From assembly GCF_002272835.1 (NCBI RefSeq), contig NZ_MLAO01000002.1, positions 156,980 through 220,979 of the forward strand: a stretch of DNA of 64,000 nucleotides, given 5' to 3'. Positions 1 to 9,513 of the stretch are shown here, in pieces. The position numbers were made by a program, and so were the translations under genes. The notes under the pieces were generated by a model. The model searched no databases, was not told where the DNA came from, and saw only the letters and a program-made list of their open reading frames with translations. Source of the DNA: Helicobacter sp. 11S03491-1 (GTDB lineage Bacteria > Campylobacterota > Campylobacteria > Campylobacterales > Helicobacteraceae). The first letter of the stretch is position 1. Each line of letters starts with the position of its first letter.

Positions 1-2
1 GC

Positions 3-1442
3 AGGAATGATATTGCCTTTGATAGAGGTAATTTTAGAGCACAAGGAGAAAGTGTAGATATATTTCCTGCCTATAATGAGGTTGAATACATTCATGTAGA
101 ATTTTTTGGTGATGAGATTGAGCGGATTGAGATTTTTAATCATATAGAACGCCAAAAGGTCAAAAAGCTAAATTCTTATGTTTTGTATGCAGCAAATCAA
201 TTCATTGTAGGGCACAAGCGCTTAGCCTTAGCTATGAAAAATATCGAAAGTGAGCTGGGAGAAAGGCTTGCATTCTTCCAAGAAGAAGGCAAAATGATAG
301 AGCATAGCAGGTTAAAAGGGCGCACTGAATTTGATTTAGAAATGATGCAAGCAAGTGGGGTTTGTAAGGGGATTGAAAATTATGCACGCCATCTTACGGG
401 TAAAAAGGCAGGGGAAACACCTTATACTTTGCTGGATTATTTTGAACAAAAAGGCAAGCCTTATTTGGTGATAGTGGATGAATCTCATGTAAGTTTGCCT
501 CAATTTGGGGGAATGTATGCCGGGGATATGAGTAGGAAGCATGTTTTGGTTGATTATGGATTTCGCTTGCCCTCAGCGCTTGATAATCGTCCATTGAAAT
601 TTGATGAATTTATTCACAAAGCCCCTCATTATCTTTTTGTCTCTGCTACGCCGGCCCAACTTGAGATTGAGCTTTCTAAAGAAAATATTGCTGAGCAGAT
701 TATTCGTCCTACAGGATTGCTGGATCCTATCTATGAAGTAAGAGATAGCGATAAACAAGTAGAAAATCTTTATGATGAGATCTTAAAAGTTATCCAAAGA
801 AAAGAAAGAGTACTGATTACCACACTTACTAAAAAAATGGCAGAAGAATTGACCAAATATTATAGTGAGCTTGGACTTAGAGTCCAATATATGCATAGCG
901 AAATAGATGCCATTGAGCGCAATCATATTATTCGAGGACTGCGATTAGGAGATTTTGATGTTTTAGTCGGGATCAATTTATTGAGAGAGGGATTGGATTT
1001 GCCGGAAGTGAGTTTAGTAGCGATCATGGATGCGGATAAGGAAGGGTTTTTGCGTAGTGAAACGAGTCTGATACAAACAATGGGAAGGGCGGCACGCAAT
1101 ATCAATGGCAAAGTACTTCTTTATGCCAAAAAAATTACACGCAGTATGCAAAAGGCGATGGATACTACAGACTATCGTCGCAAAAAACAAGAAGAATTTA
1201 ACCAAGCGCACCATATCACGCCTAAATCAGTGGCTAGGAATGTTGAAGAAGAGTTGCGATTAGAGTCTTCCGTGAATGCAAAACTTTATGAAAAAGCCCT
1301 CAAAAAATCCAAAATTCCCAAAACAGAAAAAGATGCCCTCATCAAAGAATTGAGCAAGAAAATGCATGAAGCAGCTACCAGATTGGATTTTGAAGAGGCT
1401 GCAAGAGTTCGCGATGAGATAGCTAAAATCAGGAGTTTGTAG
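3..1442 (+). CDS. uvrB: UvrABC excinuclease subunit B (5'-truncated by window edge)
   Basis: Nucleotide excision repair helicase-like subunit that receives damaged DNA from UvrA and presents it to UvrC. The frame is open from base 3 at the window edge, so about 180 N-terminal residues, including Walker A, lie outside; 479 residues remain against the usual ~660. Visible family motifs are [14 protein letters not shown]-type helicase motif II, SATP (motif III), [10 protein letters not shown] (motif V) and QTMGRAARN (motif VI). A C-terminal UVR domain ([20 protein letters not shown]) contacts UvrC. The ATG at 183 is an internal methionine, not the start, because coding similarity continues upstream of it. 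No odd features. Confidence 0.97.
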   Translation, partial: RNDIAFDRGNFRAQGESVDIFPAYNEVEYIHVEFFGDEIERIEIFNHIERQKVKKLNSYVLYAANQFIVGHKRLALAMKNIESELGERLAFFQEEGKMIEHSRLKGRTEFDLEMMQASGVCKGIENYARHLTGKKAGETPYTLLDYFEQKGKPYLVIVDESHVSLPQFGGMYAGDMSRKHVLVDYGFRLPSALDNRPLKFDEFIHKAPHYLFVSATPAQLEIELSKENIAEQIIRPTGLLDPIYEVRDSDKQVENLYDEILKVIQRKERVLITTLTKKMAEELTKYYSELGLRVQYMHSEIDAIERNHIIRGLRLGDFDVLVGINLLREGLDLPEVSLVAIMDADKEGFLRSETSLIQTMGRAARNINGKVLLYAKKITRSMQKAMDTTDYRRKKQEEFNQAHHITPKSVARNVEEELRLESSVNAKLYEKALKKSKIPKTEKDALIKELSKKMHEAATRLDFEEAARVRDEIAKIRSL

Positions 1443-1528
1443 CTTTATAGTTTTGTGGATTAGAATTATAAAATAAAGTATAATAAAAGCAATTTTCACA
1501 AGACAGATAAAGATAAAAAGATAAAAGA

Positions 1529-3170
1529 GTGATCGACAAAATAGAAGAAAAAATTTTAGAAAAAAGTCTTAAACATTATATTTTGGAAGAAAATAGGTAA
1601 AAACAAGTTTATATCAATGCCCTTAAAATCGATGCTCAAAATTCCCGATTAGAACTTTTGGATTTTTTACATGGAGAATTTGGAGAAGAGTTTTTTCAAT
1701 CTCTTTGTAATGGAATGCTTGTGTTTGATAAGTCAAAGTTTTTAGATTTTATCACTCAAAAAAAATTTTTTAGCAATTCTTGGACAAATTATACTAACAA
1801 AATCGGCTTGGCAAACAAAATCAAAGTGTTTTTAAAGACACAAAATGAAGTCGTCTTAAACTTCCCCTTCAAAGATTGTGTATTAGCAGGTGGGGCAAAT
1901 AAAGATGAAGGCAAGAGAAAAGAAATATTTTTTAATGAAATCTTAGCAAAAGATGAGATTGATATCTTATTCTCTCCTAAAGTATTGCACAACTTTGAAT
2001 ACATCACTTATGAGTCAGTCAGTCAGTCAGTCAGTCAGTCAGTCAGTCAGTCAGTCAGTCAGTCAGTCAGTCAGTCAGTCAGTCAGTCAGTCAGTCAGTC
2101 AGTCTCAATATCATAGCGTAAAATCCGCAATACATCCCCAACAAGACTCAAAAGAACTTTTAGACTTATTAAAAAATCAAGATTTTTCCGGTTTCCCTAA
2201 CTTGTTGCTTCAAGGTAACAATCTCTTAAGCTTACATTCTCTCAAACATGTCAAATCTATCTACGGGCAAGTCAAACTCATTTATATAGATCCTCCCTAC
2301 AATACAGGTAAGGATAGCTTTAACTATAATGACAATTTCAATCATTGTACTTGGCTTACTTTTATGAAAAATCGCCTGGAAATAGCCTATGAATTCCTGC
2401 GTGAAGATGGGGTAATATTTATCCAATGTGATGATAACGAACAAGCTTATCTCAAAGTGCTTTGTGATGAGATTTTTGGGAGAGAGAATTTTGTGGGGTG
2501 TATGGTGTGGCTAAAAGGTAATGCGCAAAATGATGCTAAAACAATTCAACGCAATCAAGAATATATTCTTTGCTATGCCAAAAAACTTGAGACTTTGCCA
2601 ATTTATCAAATCTCTCAACAACAAAAAGTTAAAGTTTTTAAAGATATAAAGACAGATAAATTCTATTATGAAGGCGCAGGACTTACTACCGGAGGAGCCG
2701 GTGGAACTCTAAATGCAAGATCCAATTTAGGATTTAGTATTTATTATCATCCTCACACAAAAGATTTTTTTGCTTTTAATGATTATGATAAGGATTTCGC
2801 AAGAATCAGTAATGATGAAAATGAAGTTTATACAGATCGGATGGATTTTTTAAATCAAGGATATGAGATTATAAGACCACCAAAAAAAGGTGTTAGACTT
2901 GGATGTTGGACTTGGGCATTGGAGAAATTCAATCAGGAAAAAGACAGTATCCTCATTAAAGGAGAAGCTAAGAAATATATTTTAATTAAAAAAGAGTGGC
3001 TGGATTCACAAAAGATAAAAACAGATGCAGAAGGGAATTTCTATGCGATTATAGAAAAACAAAGCCCCCCTAAAAGTTTTATTGATGATGTTGGAGGAGG
3101 ATTGCCATTTTATTCACAAAATAAAGAAAATCTATTTGAAGATCATTTCAATAAAATTTTGGATATTTAA
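1529..3170 (+). pseudogene. Decayed phase-variable type III DNA methyltransferase (mod)
   Basis: Remnant of a type III modification methylase. A GTG at 1529 opens the N-terminal part (MIDKIEEKILEKSL...), which is broken by an in-frame TAA at 1598-1600 and then continues (KQVYINALKIDAQNSRLELL...) up to the AGTC repeat at 2013. The catalytic body after the repeat lies in another frame and has DPPYNTG (motif IV) around 2288-2308. It ends at 3170 without the later FxGxGT SAM-binding motif or target-recognition C-terminus. No res gene follows; a convergent type II methylase begins 40 bp downstream. So there are three lesions: nonsense codon, out-of-frame repeat and 3' loss. An ATG at 2010 directly before the repeat is in frame with the body, but the product would still lack motif I. 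Confidence 0.82.
2013..2104 (+). repeat. (AGTC)23 tetranucleotide contingency repeat
   Basis: Twenty-three perfect AGTC units inside the mod remnant, translated as repeating Ser-Gln-Ser-Val. With 23 units the N-terminal frame (codons at positions equal to 2 mod 3) runs into a stop at 2116, while the methylase body is at 0 mod 3. Loss of one unit (22) or gain of two (25) would join them. Tetranucleotide repeats in mod genes are known phase-variation switches in Haemophilus, Helicobacter and others. Confidence 0.97.
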
Positions 3171-3210
3171 AAATATATTATTTTATATATAATTTTATAG
3201 ATTTATATAT

Positions 3211-4377
3211 CTAAATTTTATCTAAATAAAAAAACTTATAAAATTCTTCCCCAATAAAACAATTTTCCAGACTTTTTTGAGAAAATAAATATCTCCCATC
3301 GCAAATAAAGCCTAATTCTTCCCAATGAGTATGATTGAGCAGGTCGCAAATTTCTGATAGGGTTAAATCATCAGTCTGAAATTTTGGAAATATAGCCAAT
3401 ATAGATCCATCATAGGCTTTGATGGGATGAGTAAAAAAAGGTTTTTTATTTCTTGTTTTGGTATTGACATAAATTCTAGGCAAATCACTTTTAAAATAAT
3501 CTCTCCCCCACTCCCACCAATTAGATTGAGTAAATTTTTTGATTTTTCTGCGTATAAGAATATCTTTGTAAGTTTCCAAATAAGGAAGATAGCAATTAAA
3601 AATCATTTTTTTTGTTTTTCCTGTTTTGCAAGTTGTTGAAGATACAAATTCTTCATTGCCTATAGAAGGATTTGTGAATATTTTATCATTCCCGCTTACT
3701 GCCCCTACTTTAACAAAAAATAAATCTTTGAATCTAACGCAATAGTGATTGTTTGTAAAAGATATTTGACCATTGTTGCAACTAAAATTTTTTACCAAAT
3801 TTGTTTTGCGAGTATAGTTGTCTTTTTCAAATCTCCATATCGCGCAATTAGGTTGGACATCTTTAAAGATTTTCTTATCTCCTAAATCTATAAAATCAGT
3901 AATAGTTCCATTTGCATATAAAAAATCATTGAGTTTTATAGATGCAGTGAGTTTGAGAAAATCTCTAGGTGTAATAAAAATAATCTCTCCGTTATCTTTT
4001 AGATGCAATACGCATTTGTAGATAAAAAATAAATAAAGGTTGCTTCTATTATCAAACATTTTTTTATAGGGAGTTAAGAGTTTTTTTGTGTCCTCCAGGA
4101 TTTCTTTATAGGCTACATAAGGAGGATTTCCTATGATGGTATCAAACTTATTTTTTATATCATAAGAAAAAAAATCAATATTTTGCACATTTTGATTTTT
4201 GATAATTTGAACATCTAGTTCGATTCCAATTGCATGTTGTGGTAAATAAGTCAGAAAAGATCCGTCCCCACAACTAGGTTCTAATATATTTCCATTATTT
4301 TGAATGAGTCTTATCATTTCATCTACTATAGAAATAGGAGTGAAAAATTGCCCAAGTGTTTTTCGCATTTTATTCAT
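3211..4377 (-). CDS. Type II N6-adenine DNA methyltransferase
   Basis: Gamma-class N6-adenine methylase of a type II restriction-modification pair, transferring methyl from SAM to adenine in an unknown recognition site. It opens with MNKMRKTLGQFFTP, typical of this class. SAM motif ILEPSCGDGSFL is at residues ~31-42 and catalytic NPPY at 84-87; the C-terminal half should be target recognition. The frame is open further upstream, but that stretch overlaps the endonuclease gene. The start at 4377 overlaps the endonuclease stop by 8 bases (translational coupling); ATG 4368 is an alternative. Order on the minus strand is uvrA, endonuclease, methylase. Confidence 0.85.
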   Translation of the reverse strand: MNKMRKTLGQFFTPISIVDEMIRLIQNNGNILEPSCGDGSFLTYLPQHAIGIELDVQIIKNQNVQNIDFFSYDIKNKFDTIIGNPPYVAYKEILEDTKKLLTPYKKMFDNRSNLYLFFIYKCVLHLKDNGEIIFITPRDFLKLTASIKLNDFLYANGTITDFIDLGDKKIFKDVQPNCAIWRFEKDNYTRKTNLVKNFSCNNGQISFTNNHYCVRFKDLFFVKVGAVSGNDKIFTNPSIGNEEFVSSTTCKTGKTKKMIFNCYLPYLETYKDILIRRKIKKFTQSNWWEWGRDYFKSDLPRIYVNTKTRNKKPFFTHPIKAYDGSILAIFPKFQTDDLTLSEICDLLNHTHWEELGFICDGRYLFSQKSLENCFIGEEFYKFFYLDKI

Positions 4378-5005
4378 CAAGAAGACTTTTAAATTCAGGG
4401 AAATATTCAATAAATTGGCAATAAACCCGACTTCGTAATTTGAAGGATTTGCCCATCGTGGATAATAAATAGTTTTTTGCTTCTTCAAATGTCCTGTGTA
4501 GAGGAATTTTGTTTTGATCCCATCTGGCCTGAAAGGGAAGGTTGTTGCCATTGGGAATTATTTTGTGAATGCATTTGAGTGAAACAGGATAAATATCATT
4601 GAAATTATTTTTATTTATCACTAAAAAATAATAGTCTTTATCATTTTCTGAAATATTTTTTTGTAAAATTTCCAGATATTTTTTCCAATCAATTTGATTA
4701 TCAAATGTTGGGATTTTTCCGCTTAAGGCATAATAAATACCTACTTTGCAATTTAAATTATCCGTCGTATTTGTATTGGTTATCTTGATATTTACAGGAA
4801 TATATTTTTCATTCTCTTCAAAGGAAAAATCCTTCGGCTCTCTTTTTTTAGGGCATAAGATATTTGGAAATTGTTTTTTGATGAAAAACAGCAACTCATC
4901 TTCATTGATAGCCGAATTTATCCTGCCATCTGCACTTTTTTGTGAAAGCTTAAAAGGACTCTTTTTGAGATAATTTGCAATTTCTATAAGAGTTCTTGGT
5001 AGCAT
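4370..5005 (-). CDS. Putative type II restriction endonuclease
   Basis: A 211-residue protein whose function is inferred from context: it lies directly upstream of and overlaps an N6-adenine methylase. A possible PD-(D/E)xK core is KDFSFEENEKYIPVNIK (Asp ~59, NIK ~72-74), with Glu ~35 upstream; this assignment is tentative. NNLPFQARWDQNKIPLHRTF near residue 155 looks like a DNA-contacting basic segment. Its ATG overlaps the uvrA stop by one base (TAATG), so it is probably translated by re-initiation after uvrA. I cannot name the family or recognition site from sequence alone. Confidence 0.65.
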   Translation of the reverse strand: MLPRTLIEIANYLKKSPFKLSQKSADGRINSAINEDELLFFIKKQFPNILCPKKREPKDFSFEENEKYIPVNIKITNTNTTDNLNCKVGIYYALSGKIPTFDNQIDWKKYLEILQKNISENDKDYYFLVINKNNFNDIYPVSLKCIHKIIPNGNNLPFQARWDQNKIPLHRTFEEAKNYLLSTMGKSFKLRSRVYCQFIEYFPEFKSLLDE

Positions 5006-7821
5006 TATTTCATATCCAATAATTCTTCAGCCAAGAATTTTCCTGTATAACTATGGCTTTTTTTGAAATTTTTGGCTATTTGTTCCGGTGTGCCTGTATC
5101 GACGATTTTACCACCTTTATCACCTCCTTCAGGTCCTATATCAATGACATAATCAGCATTTTTAATCATATCAAGATTATGCTCAATGACAATCATAGAA
5201 TTACCAAGTTCTACGAGGTGATGGAGGACTTTTGTGAGTTTATCCACATCAGCAAAATGTAGCCCTGTAGTAGGCTCATCTAAGATATAAAGGGTTTTCC
5301 CTGTGTCTTTGCGACTGAGTTCTTTGGCAAGTTTGATTCTTTGGGCTTCCCCACCACTTAGTGTAACAGCATTTTGTCCCAATGTAATATAGCCCAAACC
5401 TACATCTTGAAGGGTTTTGAGTTTGGATGCAATTTTGGGGATTTTGCTAAAGAATTCACAAGCATCATTAACACTCATATTTAAAACATCGGCTATAGAT
5501 TTTCCTTTGTATTTGATTTCTAGAGTTTGCGGGTTGTATTTAGCGCCATTACAAGCATCACATTTGACCATCACATCAGGGAGAAAATGCATCTCTATTT
5601 TTATTTCTCCCTCGCCTTGACATTTTTCACAACGTCCTCCTTTGACATTGAAGCTAAAACGCCCTATCCCATAACCTAAAATTTTGGCTTCTTTGACTTC
5701 TGAAAATAGCACTCTAATATCGTCCATGACCCCTGTATAAGTTGCAGGATTGCTGCGTGGGGTTCTGCCTATGGGGCTTTGGTCCAGATAGATCACTTTA
5801 TCAAGCATTTCAAGCCCATTGATTTCTACACCATCGCATTTTTTTACTTTTTTGGCATTGTTGAGGAGTTCTTGGGCTACGGGTAAAAGAGTTTGCAAAA
5901 TCAAAGAGCTTTTGCCACTCCCACTCACCCCTGTGATGCATACAAAATTTGAAAGAGGGATTTGAAGGCTTAAGTTCTTAATATTATTGATAGTAACATT
6001 TTTGATCTCTAACCATTTTTTTTGGGGACGATGATGGGGGTAGAAAATATGTTTTGTACCATTGATATATTGAGCGGTTTGGGTGTTGGATTGAAACATT
6101 TTTTTAACACTCCCTGCAAATACGACTTCTCCTCCGTTTTTCCCCGCTCCCGGACCTATATCAACGATAAAATCAGCATTTTTAATCGTTTCTTTGTCAT
6201 GCTCGACTACAATAACAGTATTGCCTTTTTCTTGAAGATTTCTCAAAGTTTTGATGAGTTTAAGCGTGTCTCGTTCGTGCAGTCCAATACTTGGCTCATC
6301 CAATACATACATAACACCTGTAAGCCCACTCCCTATTTGACTGGCAATACGGATTCTCTGGCTTTCTCCTCCGCTAATTGTTCTGGCATCTCTTCCCAAA
6401 CTCAAATACCCCAACCCAACATCATGGAGGAAAAATAATCGCTCACGAATTTCTTTGAGAATTGAGCTTGCAATAAAATGTTGTTGCAAGCTTAGATAGG
6501 CGAAATTTTTCTCATTGTTAAAAAATTCATAACTCTCTTCAATGGGCATATCAATGACATCACCAATTCCTTTATTGGCAACTTTCACACTTAATGAAGA
6601 AGCTTTGAGTCGATACCCTTTACAAGTTGAACAGGGTTTTTCACTCATATAATCACCTAAATCTTTTTCGTCTTTAAACATGTCATAAGCGATTTGTATG
6701 ATACCTTTCCAGGGGCGTTTGAGTGTGGAATTTTTCCAATTAAATTCTATTTCAGTGCCATTGCCATAAAGCAGGGCATTTTGTTGGTGGCTTTTGAGTT
6801 CTTCAAAAGGTTTATTGGCATCTATTTGATTTGATTTGCAAAATCCATTAAAAAGCTCGGCATAATAATTTCTATTGAAACCAAAAATAACTTTGATACC
6901 ACCTTTGTTAAGTGGGAGGGATTTATTGAGAATCTTTTTAATATCAATACTATATTTACTTCCCAGTCCCCCACAATCTTCGCAAGCACCCTTAGGAGAG
7001 TTGAATGAAAAACTGAGAGGTTCAAGGGGTTCAAAACTTACCTTGCAATCAAAACAAGCCAAATGTTCGCTATAATGGATGAGTTGATTATTTCCTTTTT
7101 CATCATTGATAATTTCTATCTCAAGCTCCCCGTAAGTTTCTTTGAGAGCTTTTTCAATAGCTTGGGCAATTCTGGAGTGATTTTCTTCATTGTTAATGAC
7201 CCTATCAATGATAGCTTTAATGGTGTGTTTCTTGGTTTTGCTTAAATCTATCTCTTCATCAAGACGCACCATAACTCCATCAATATAGGCACGTACATAG
7301 CCTTTTTGACGTAAATTTTGAATTTTATCTGCAAAAGTTCCTTTTTTTTCTTTGATAATGGGGGCTAGGATAATAAGTTTGCTTTCTTTAGGGAGGGAGA
7401 GGACTTGTTCAATAATATCTGTTTGACTCATTTGAGAAATAGGTTTGCCACATAGATAACAATGTTGTATCCCTATTCTAGCATAAAGCAACCTTAGATA
7501 ATCATAGATTTCAGTAATAGTACCTACTGTTGAGCGAGGATTTTTGCTTGTAGTTTTTTGATCAATAGCAATAGCAGGAGTGAGACCCTCAATTTTATCT
7601 ACATTGGGTTTGCCGACTTTGTCAAGAAATTGTCTTGCATAGCTTGAGAGGGATTCAATATATCTTCTTTGTCCTTCGGCATAAAGTGTATCAAAAGCCA
7701 AAGTAGATTTACCTGACCCGCTAAGTCCTGTAAAAACAATAAGCTTGTTTTTTGGAATTTCCAGATTAATATTTTTGAGATTATTTTCTTTTGCGCCGAT
7801 GATTTGGATTTTATCTAACAA
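5005..7821 (-). CDS. uvrA: UvrABC excinuclease subunit A
   Basis: DNA damage sensor ATPase of nucleotide excision repair. It is full length (938 residues; family ~940). Two ABC ATPase modules are present: first P-loop GLSGSGKST (~31-39), second GVSGSGKSS (~637-645), each paired with an LSGGE-type signature. Zinc sites include CYLCG (~120), CFDCK...CEDCGG (~255-285) and CEKCQGEGEIK...CDACNG (~735-760). Start MLDKIQIIGAKENNLKNI is the standard N-terminus. The gene is fused at its end (one-base stop/start overlap) to a restriction-modification pair. Confidence 0.98.
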   Translation of the reverse strand: MLDKIQIIGAKENNLKNINLEIPKNKLIVFTGLSGSGKSTLAFDTLYAEGQRRYIESLSSYARQFLDKVGKPNVDKIEGLTPAIAIDQKTTSKNPRSTVGTITEIYDYLRLLYARIGIQHCYLCGKPISQMSQTDIIEQVLSLPKESKLIILAPIIKEKKGTFADKIQNLRQKGYVRAYIDGVMVRLDEEIDLSKTKKHTIKAIIDRVINNEENHSRIAQAIEKALKETYGELEIEIINDEKGNNQLIHYSEHLACFDCKVSFEPLEPLSFSFNSPKGACEDCGGLGSKYSIDIKKILNKSLPLNKGGIKVIFGFNRNYYAELFNGFCKSNQIDANKPFEELKSHQQNALLYGNGTEIEFNWKNSTLKRPWKGIIQIAYDMFKDEKDLGDYMSEKPCSTCKGYRLKASSLSVKVANKGIGDVIDMPIEESYEFFNNEKNFAYLSLQQHFIASSILKEIRERLFFLHDVGLGYLSLGRDARTISGGESQRIRIASQIGSGLTGVMYVLDEPSIGLHERDTLKLIKTLRNLQEKGNTVIVVEHDKETIKNADFIVDIGPGAGKNGGEVVFAGSVKKMFQSNTQTAQYINGTKHIFYPHHRPQKKWLEIKNVTINNIKNLSLQIPLSNFVCITGVSGSGKSSLILQTLLPVAQELLNNAKKVKKCDGVEINGLEMLDKVIYLDQSPIGRTPRSNPATYTGVMDDIRVLFSEVKEAKILGYGIGRFSFNVKGGRCEKCQGEGEIKIEMHFLPDVMVKCDACNGAKYNPQTLEIKYKGKSIADVLNMSVNDACEFFSKIPKIASKLKTLQDVGLGYITLGQNAVTLSGGEAQRIKLAKELSRKDTGKTLYILDEPTTGLHFADVDKLTKVLHHLVELGNSMIVIEHNLDMIKNADYVIDIGPEGGDKGGKIVDTGTPEQIAKNFKKSHSYTGKFLAEELLDMK

Positions 7822-7972
7822 TCTATACTCCTTGATTTAGAACCTTAAAGAATCTAATATTATAGCTAAATACTTGGAATACAGAGTGATGGTTATGTAT
7901 TGTTGATTTCTCTTCAAAGATGTTTTATCATTATTTAGGAATATTGAAAAATGAAAAAACTGAGATTTATAT

Positions 7973-8013
7973 ATGAAAGTAAATTTTAAATTTTACTTTC
8001 ATGTTACTATGAT
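7973..8013 (+). promoter_or_regulatory. Candidate promoter and operator of the ergothioneine-type operon
   Basis: An 11-bp perfect inverted repeat (ATGAAAGTAAA ... TTTACTTTCAT, 8-base centre) spans 7973-8002. Five bases later comes TATGAT (8008-8013), a plausible sigma70 -10 hexamer. The palindrome would cover the -35 region, a normal repressor or activator position. A second short hairpin, AAAACC-GGAA-GGTTTT (8080-8095, followed by T), sits between this promoter and the first start codon and could act as an attenuator. No regulator gene is adjacent. Function is inferred from position only. Confidence 0.4.
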
Positions 8014-8131
8014 AAACATATAAAAATTTAATGTGAAAAATCTACTCATTAATATTTTTGAACAAATAAATTTCTAGGTAAAACCGGAAGGTTTTTAATA
8101 TGATTAAATATAACAACCTTAAGGAATGATA

Positions 8132-9496
8132 ATGAAGGCATACGATAAGCTTGTGTTAGGGCATATTGTTTTAGCGCATAAGGAGATACAATCAGGTTAT
8201 GTAGCCATTAGTAATGGAGTTGTCATGGAAGTAGCGATGATAAATTCTTCCAAACTCCCCCCTGCTAAAGAAATACATGATTTTAGCGGGTATTATATCT
8301 TTCCCTCAGTAATTGATTCACAAGTACATTCTCGTTCCCAAGCAGGGCAAGAGGATTTTATTTATTCAAGCGCTTCCGGAGCAGCAGGAGGCGTGGGCAC
8401 TATTATTGATATGCCCTATGATGCAGGGCGATTGATTTGCAATGAACAAGCTTTCAATGCCAAAAAACAAGAAGCAAAAGCACAAACCAGAGTAGATTTT
8501 GGACTTTATGCAACAATAAATCCTCTTGAGGGAAGCAGGCATATTGAAGAATTGATTCAAGCAGGGGCTATTGGATTCAAATTTTCTACATTTGGTACAG
8601 ATCCAACAAGATTTCCTAGAATCCCCCCTTATATTATGCAGGAATGTTTTGCCAAAATTGCTCCTTATGGATTGGTTGCGGGTGTGCATAATGAAGATGA
8701 TGAGAGTATCAAATATTTAATTGAATTTTATCAAAATCAAGGGATTACAGATTATAAGGCTCATAACCTATCCAGACCTATTTGGACAGAAAATATTGCT
8801 ATTGCTCAAATCTATGAATTAGGAGCGCAAACAGGTTGTCATGCCCATGTTGTGCATTGTTCTAACCCAAGGGGCTATGAGATTTGTGCCGGTTATCAAA
8901 AACAAGGATTTTGCGTAAGCATTGAGGCATGTTTGCATTATCTGGTGTTATCTGAAGAAGAAGATGTATCCGGACTTGTAGGGAAGGCAAAGGTCAATCC
9001 TCCTATCAGAAGCCTTAAGGACAAAGAAGCATTGTGGAAGCATCTTGATTGTGGGAATATCACGGTAGTATCAACAGATCATGTAAGTTGGTCGGAGGAT
9101 AGAAAATCTTTTGCAAATATGTTCAAAAATTCTTCAGGGGCTACAGGGTTAGAAGTTTTATTGCCTTTAATGCTTACTGAAGCTCATAAGAGAGGTATTA
9201 GTTTTTCTAAAATTGTGCGTGTTTTGTCTTATAACCCTGCAAGATTATTTCATATCAACCACAAAAAAGGCGCTTTAGAGATTGGTAGAGATGCTGATTT
9301 AGTGATTTTAAGCAAGGAAAATTATCTTTATGATGCCGGCAGGAGTGGGGTAAATTTTGTTTCTTGGAGTCCTTATGATGGCAGAGAAATAGACTTTAGG
9401 GTAAAAAAACATATGCTTAGGGGAGAATGGATATTTGATGATGGAAAAGTTTTGGCATCTCCCGGATTTGGAGAATTTGTCTCGCCAATGAAGTAA
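8132..9496 (+). CDS. Hydantoinase/dihydropyrimidinase-family cyclic amidohydrolase
   Basis: Metal-dependent amidohydrolase-superfamily enzyme (hydantoinase/allantoinase/dihydroorotase group). In this operon its likely reaction is ring opening of hydantoin-5-propionate to N-carbamoyl-glutamate (inference). Visible residues: DSQVHSR metal motif (Gln64-His66 in place of the usual HxH; DxQVH also occurs in some dihydroorotases), candidate carboxylated Lys150 in GFKFSTFG, His186 in HNEDD, VVHCSNPRG and STDHVSW (metal Asp). Start chosen at 8132 because AAGGA (8121-8125) lies 6 bases upstream; the ATG at 8126 abuts the ribosome site. First gene of a six-gene operon; the next gene starts 17 bases downstream. 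Confidence 0.85.
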   Translation: MKAYDKLVLGHIVLAHKEIQSGYVAISNGVVMEVAMINSSKLPPAKEIHDFSGYYIFPSVIDSQVHSRSQAGQEDFIYSSASGAAGGVGTIIDMPYDAGRLICNEQAFNAKKQEAKAQTRVDFGLYATINPLEGSRHIEELIQAGAIGFKFSTFGTDPTRFPRIPPYIMQECFAKIAPYGLVAGVHNEDDESIKYLIEFYQNQGITDYKAHNLSRPIWTENIAIAQIYELGAQTGCHAHVVHCSNPRGYEICAGYQKQGFCVSIEACLHYLVLSEEEDVSGLVGKAKVNPPIRSLKDKEALWKHLDCGNITVVSTDHVSWSEDRKSFANMFKNSSGATGLEVLLPLMLTEAHKRGISFSKIVRVLSYNPARLFHINHKKGALEIGRDADLVILSKENYLYDAGRSGVNFVSWSPYDGREIDFRVKKHMLRGEWIFDDGKVLASPGFGEFVSPMK

Positions 9497-9513
9497 AATA
9501 TAAGGAGATTATT

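Noticed and set aside
1953..2009. ATG at 1953 as the true mod start
   Set aside because: The upstream codons in that frame (MRLISYSLLKYC...) are the shifted shadow of the real N-terminal frame; no ribosome site.
2013..2104. CRISPR-like or satellite array
   Set aside because: Pure 4-base tandem repeat inside a coding region with no spacers; a contingency repeat.
4377..4551. N-terminal extension of the adenine methylase from ATG 4551
   Set aside because: This stretch is the other frame of the endonuclease gene; family N-terminus MRKTLGQFFTP begins later.
6022..6438. Plus-strand 138-codon open frame inside uvrA
   Set aside because: Antisense shadow of the strongly conserved uvrA coding sequence.
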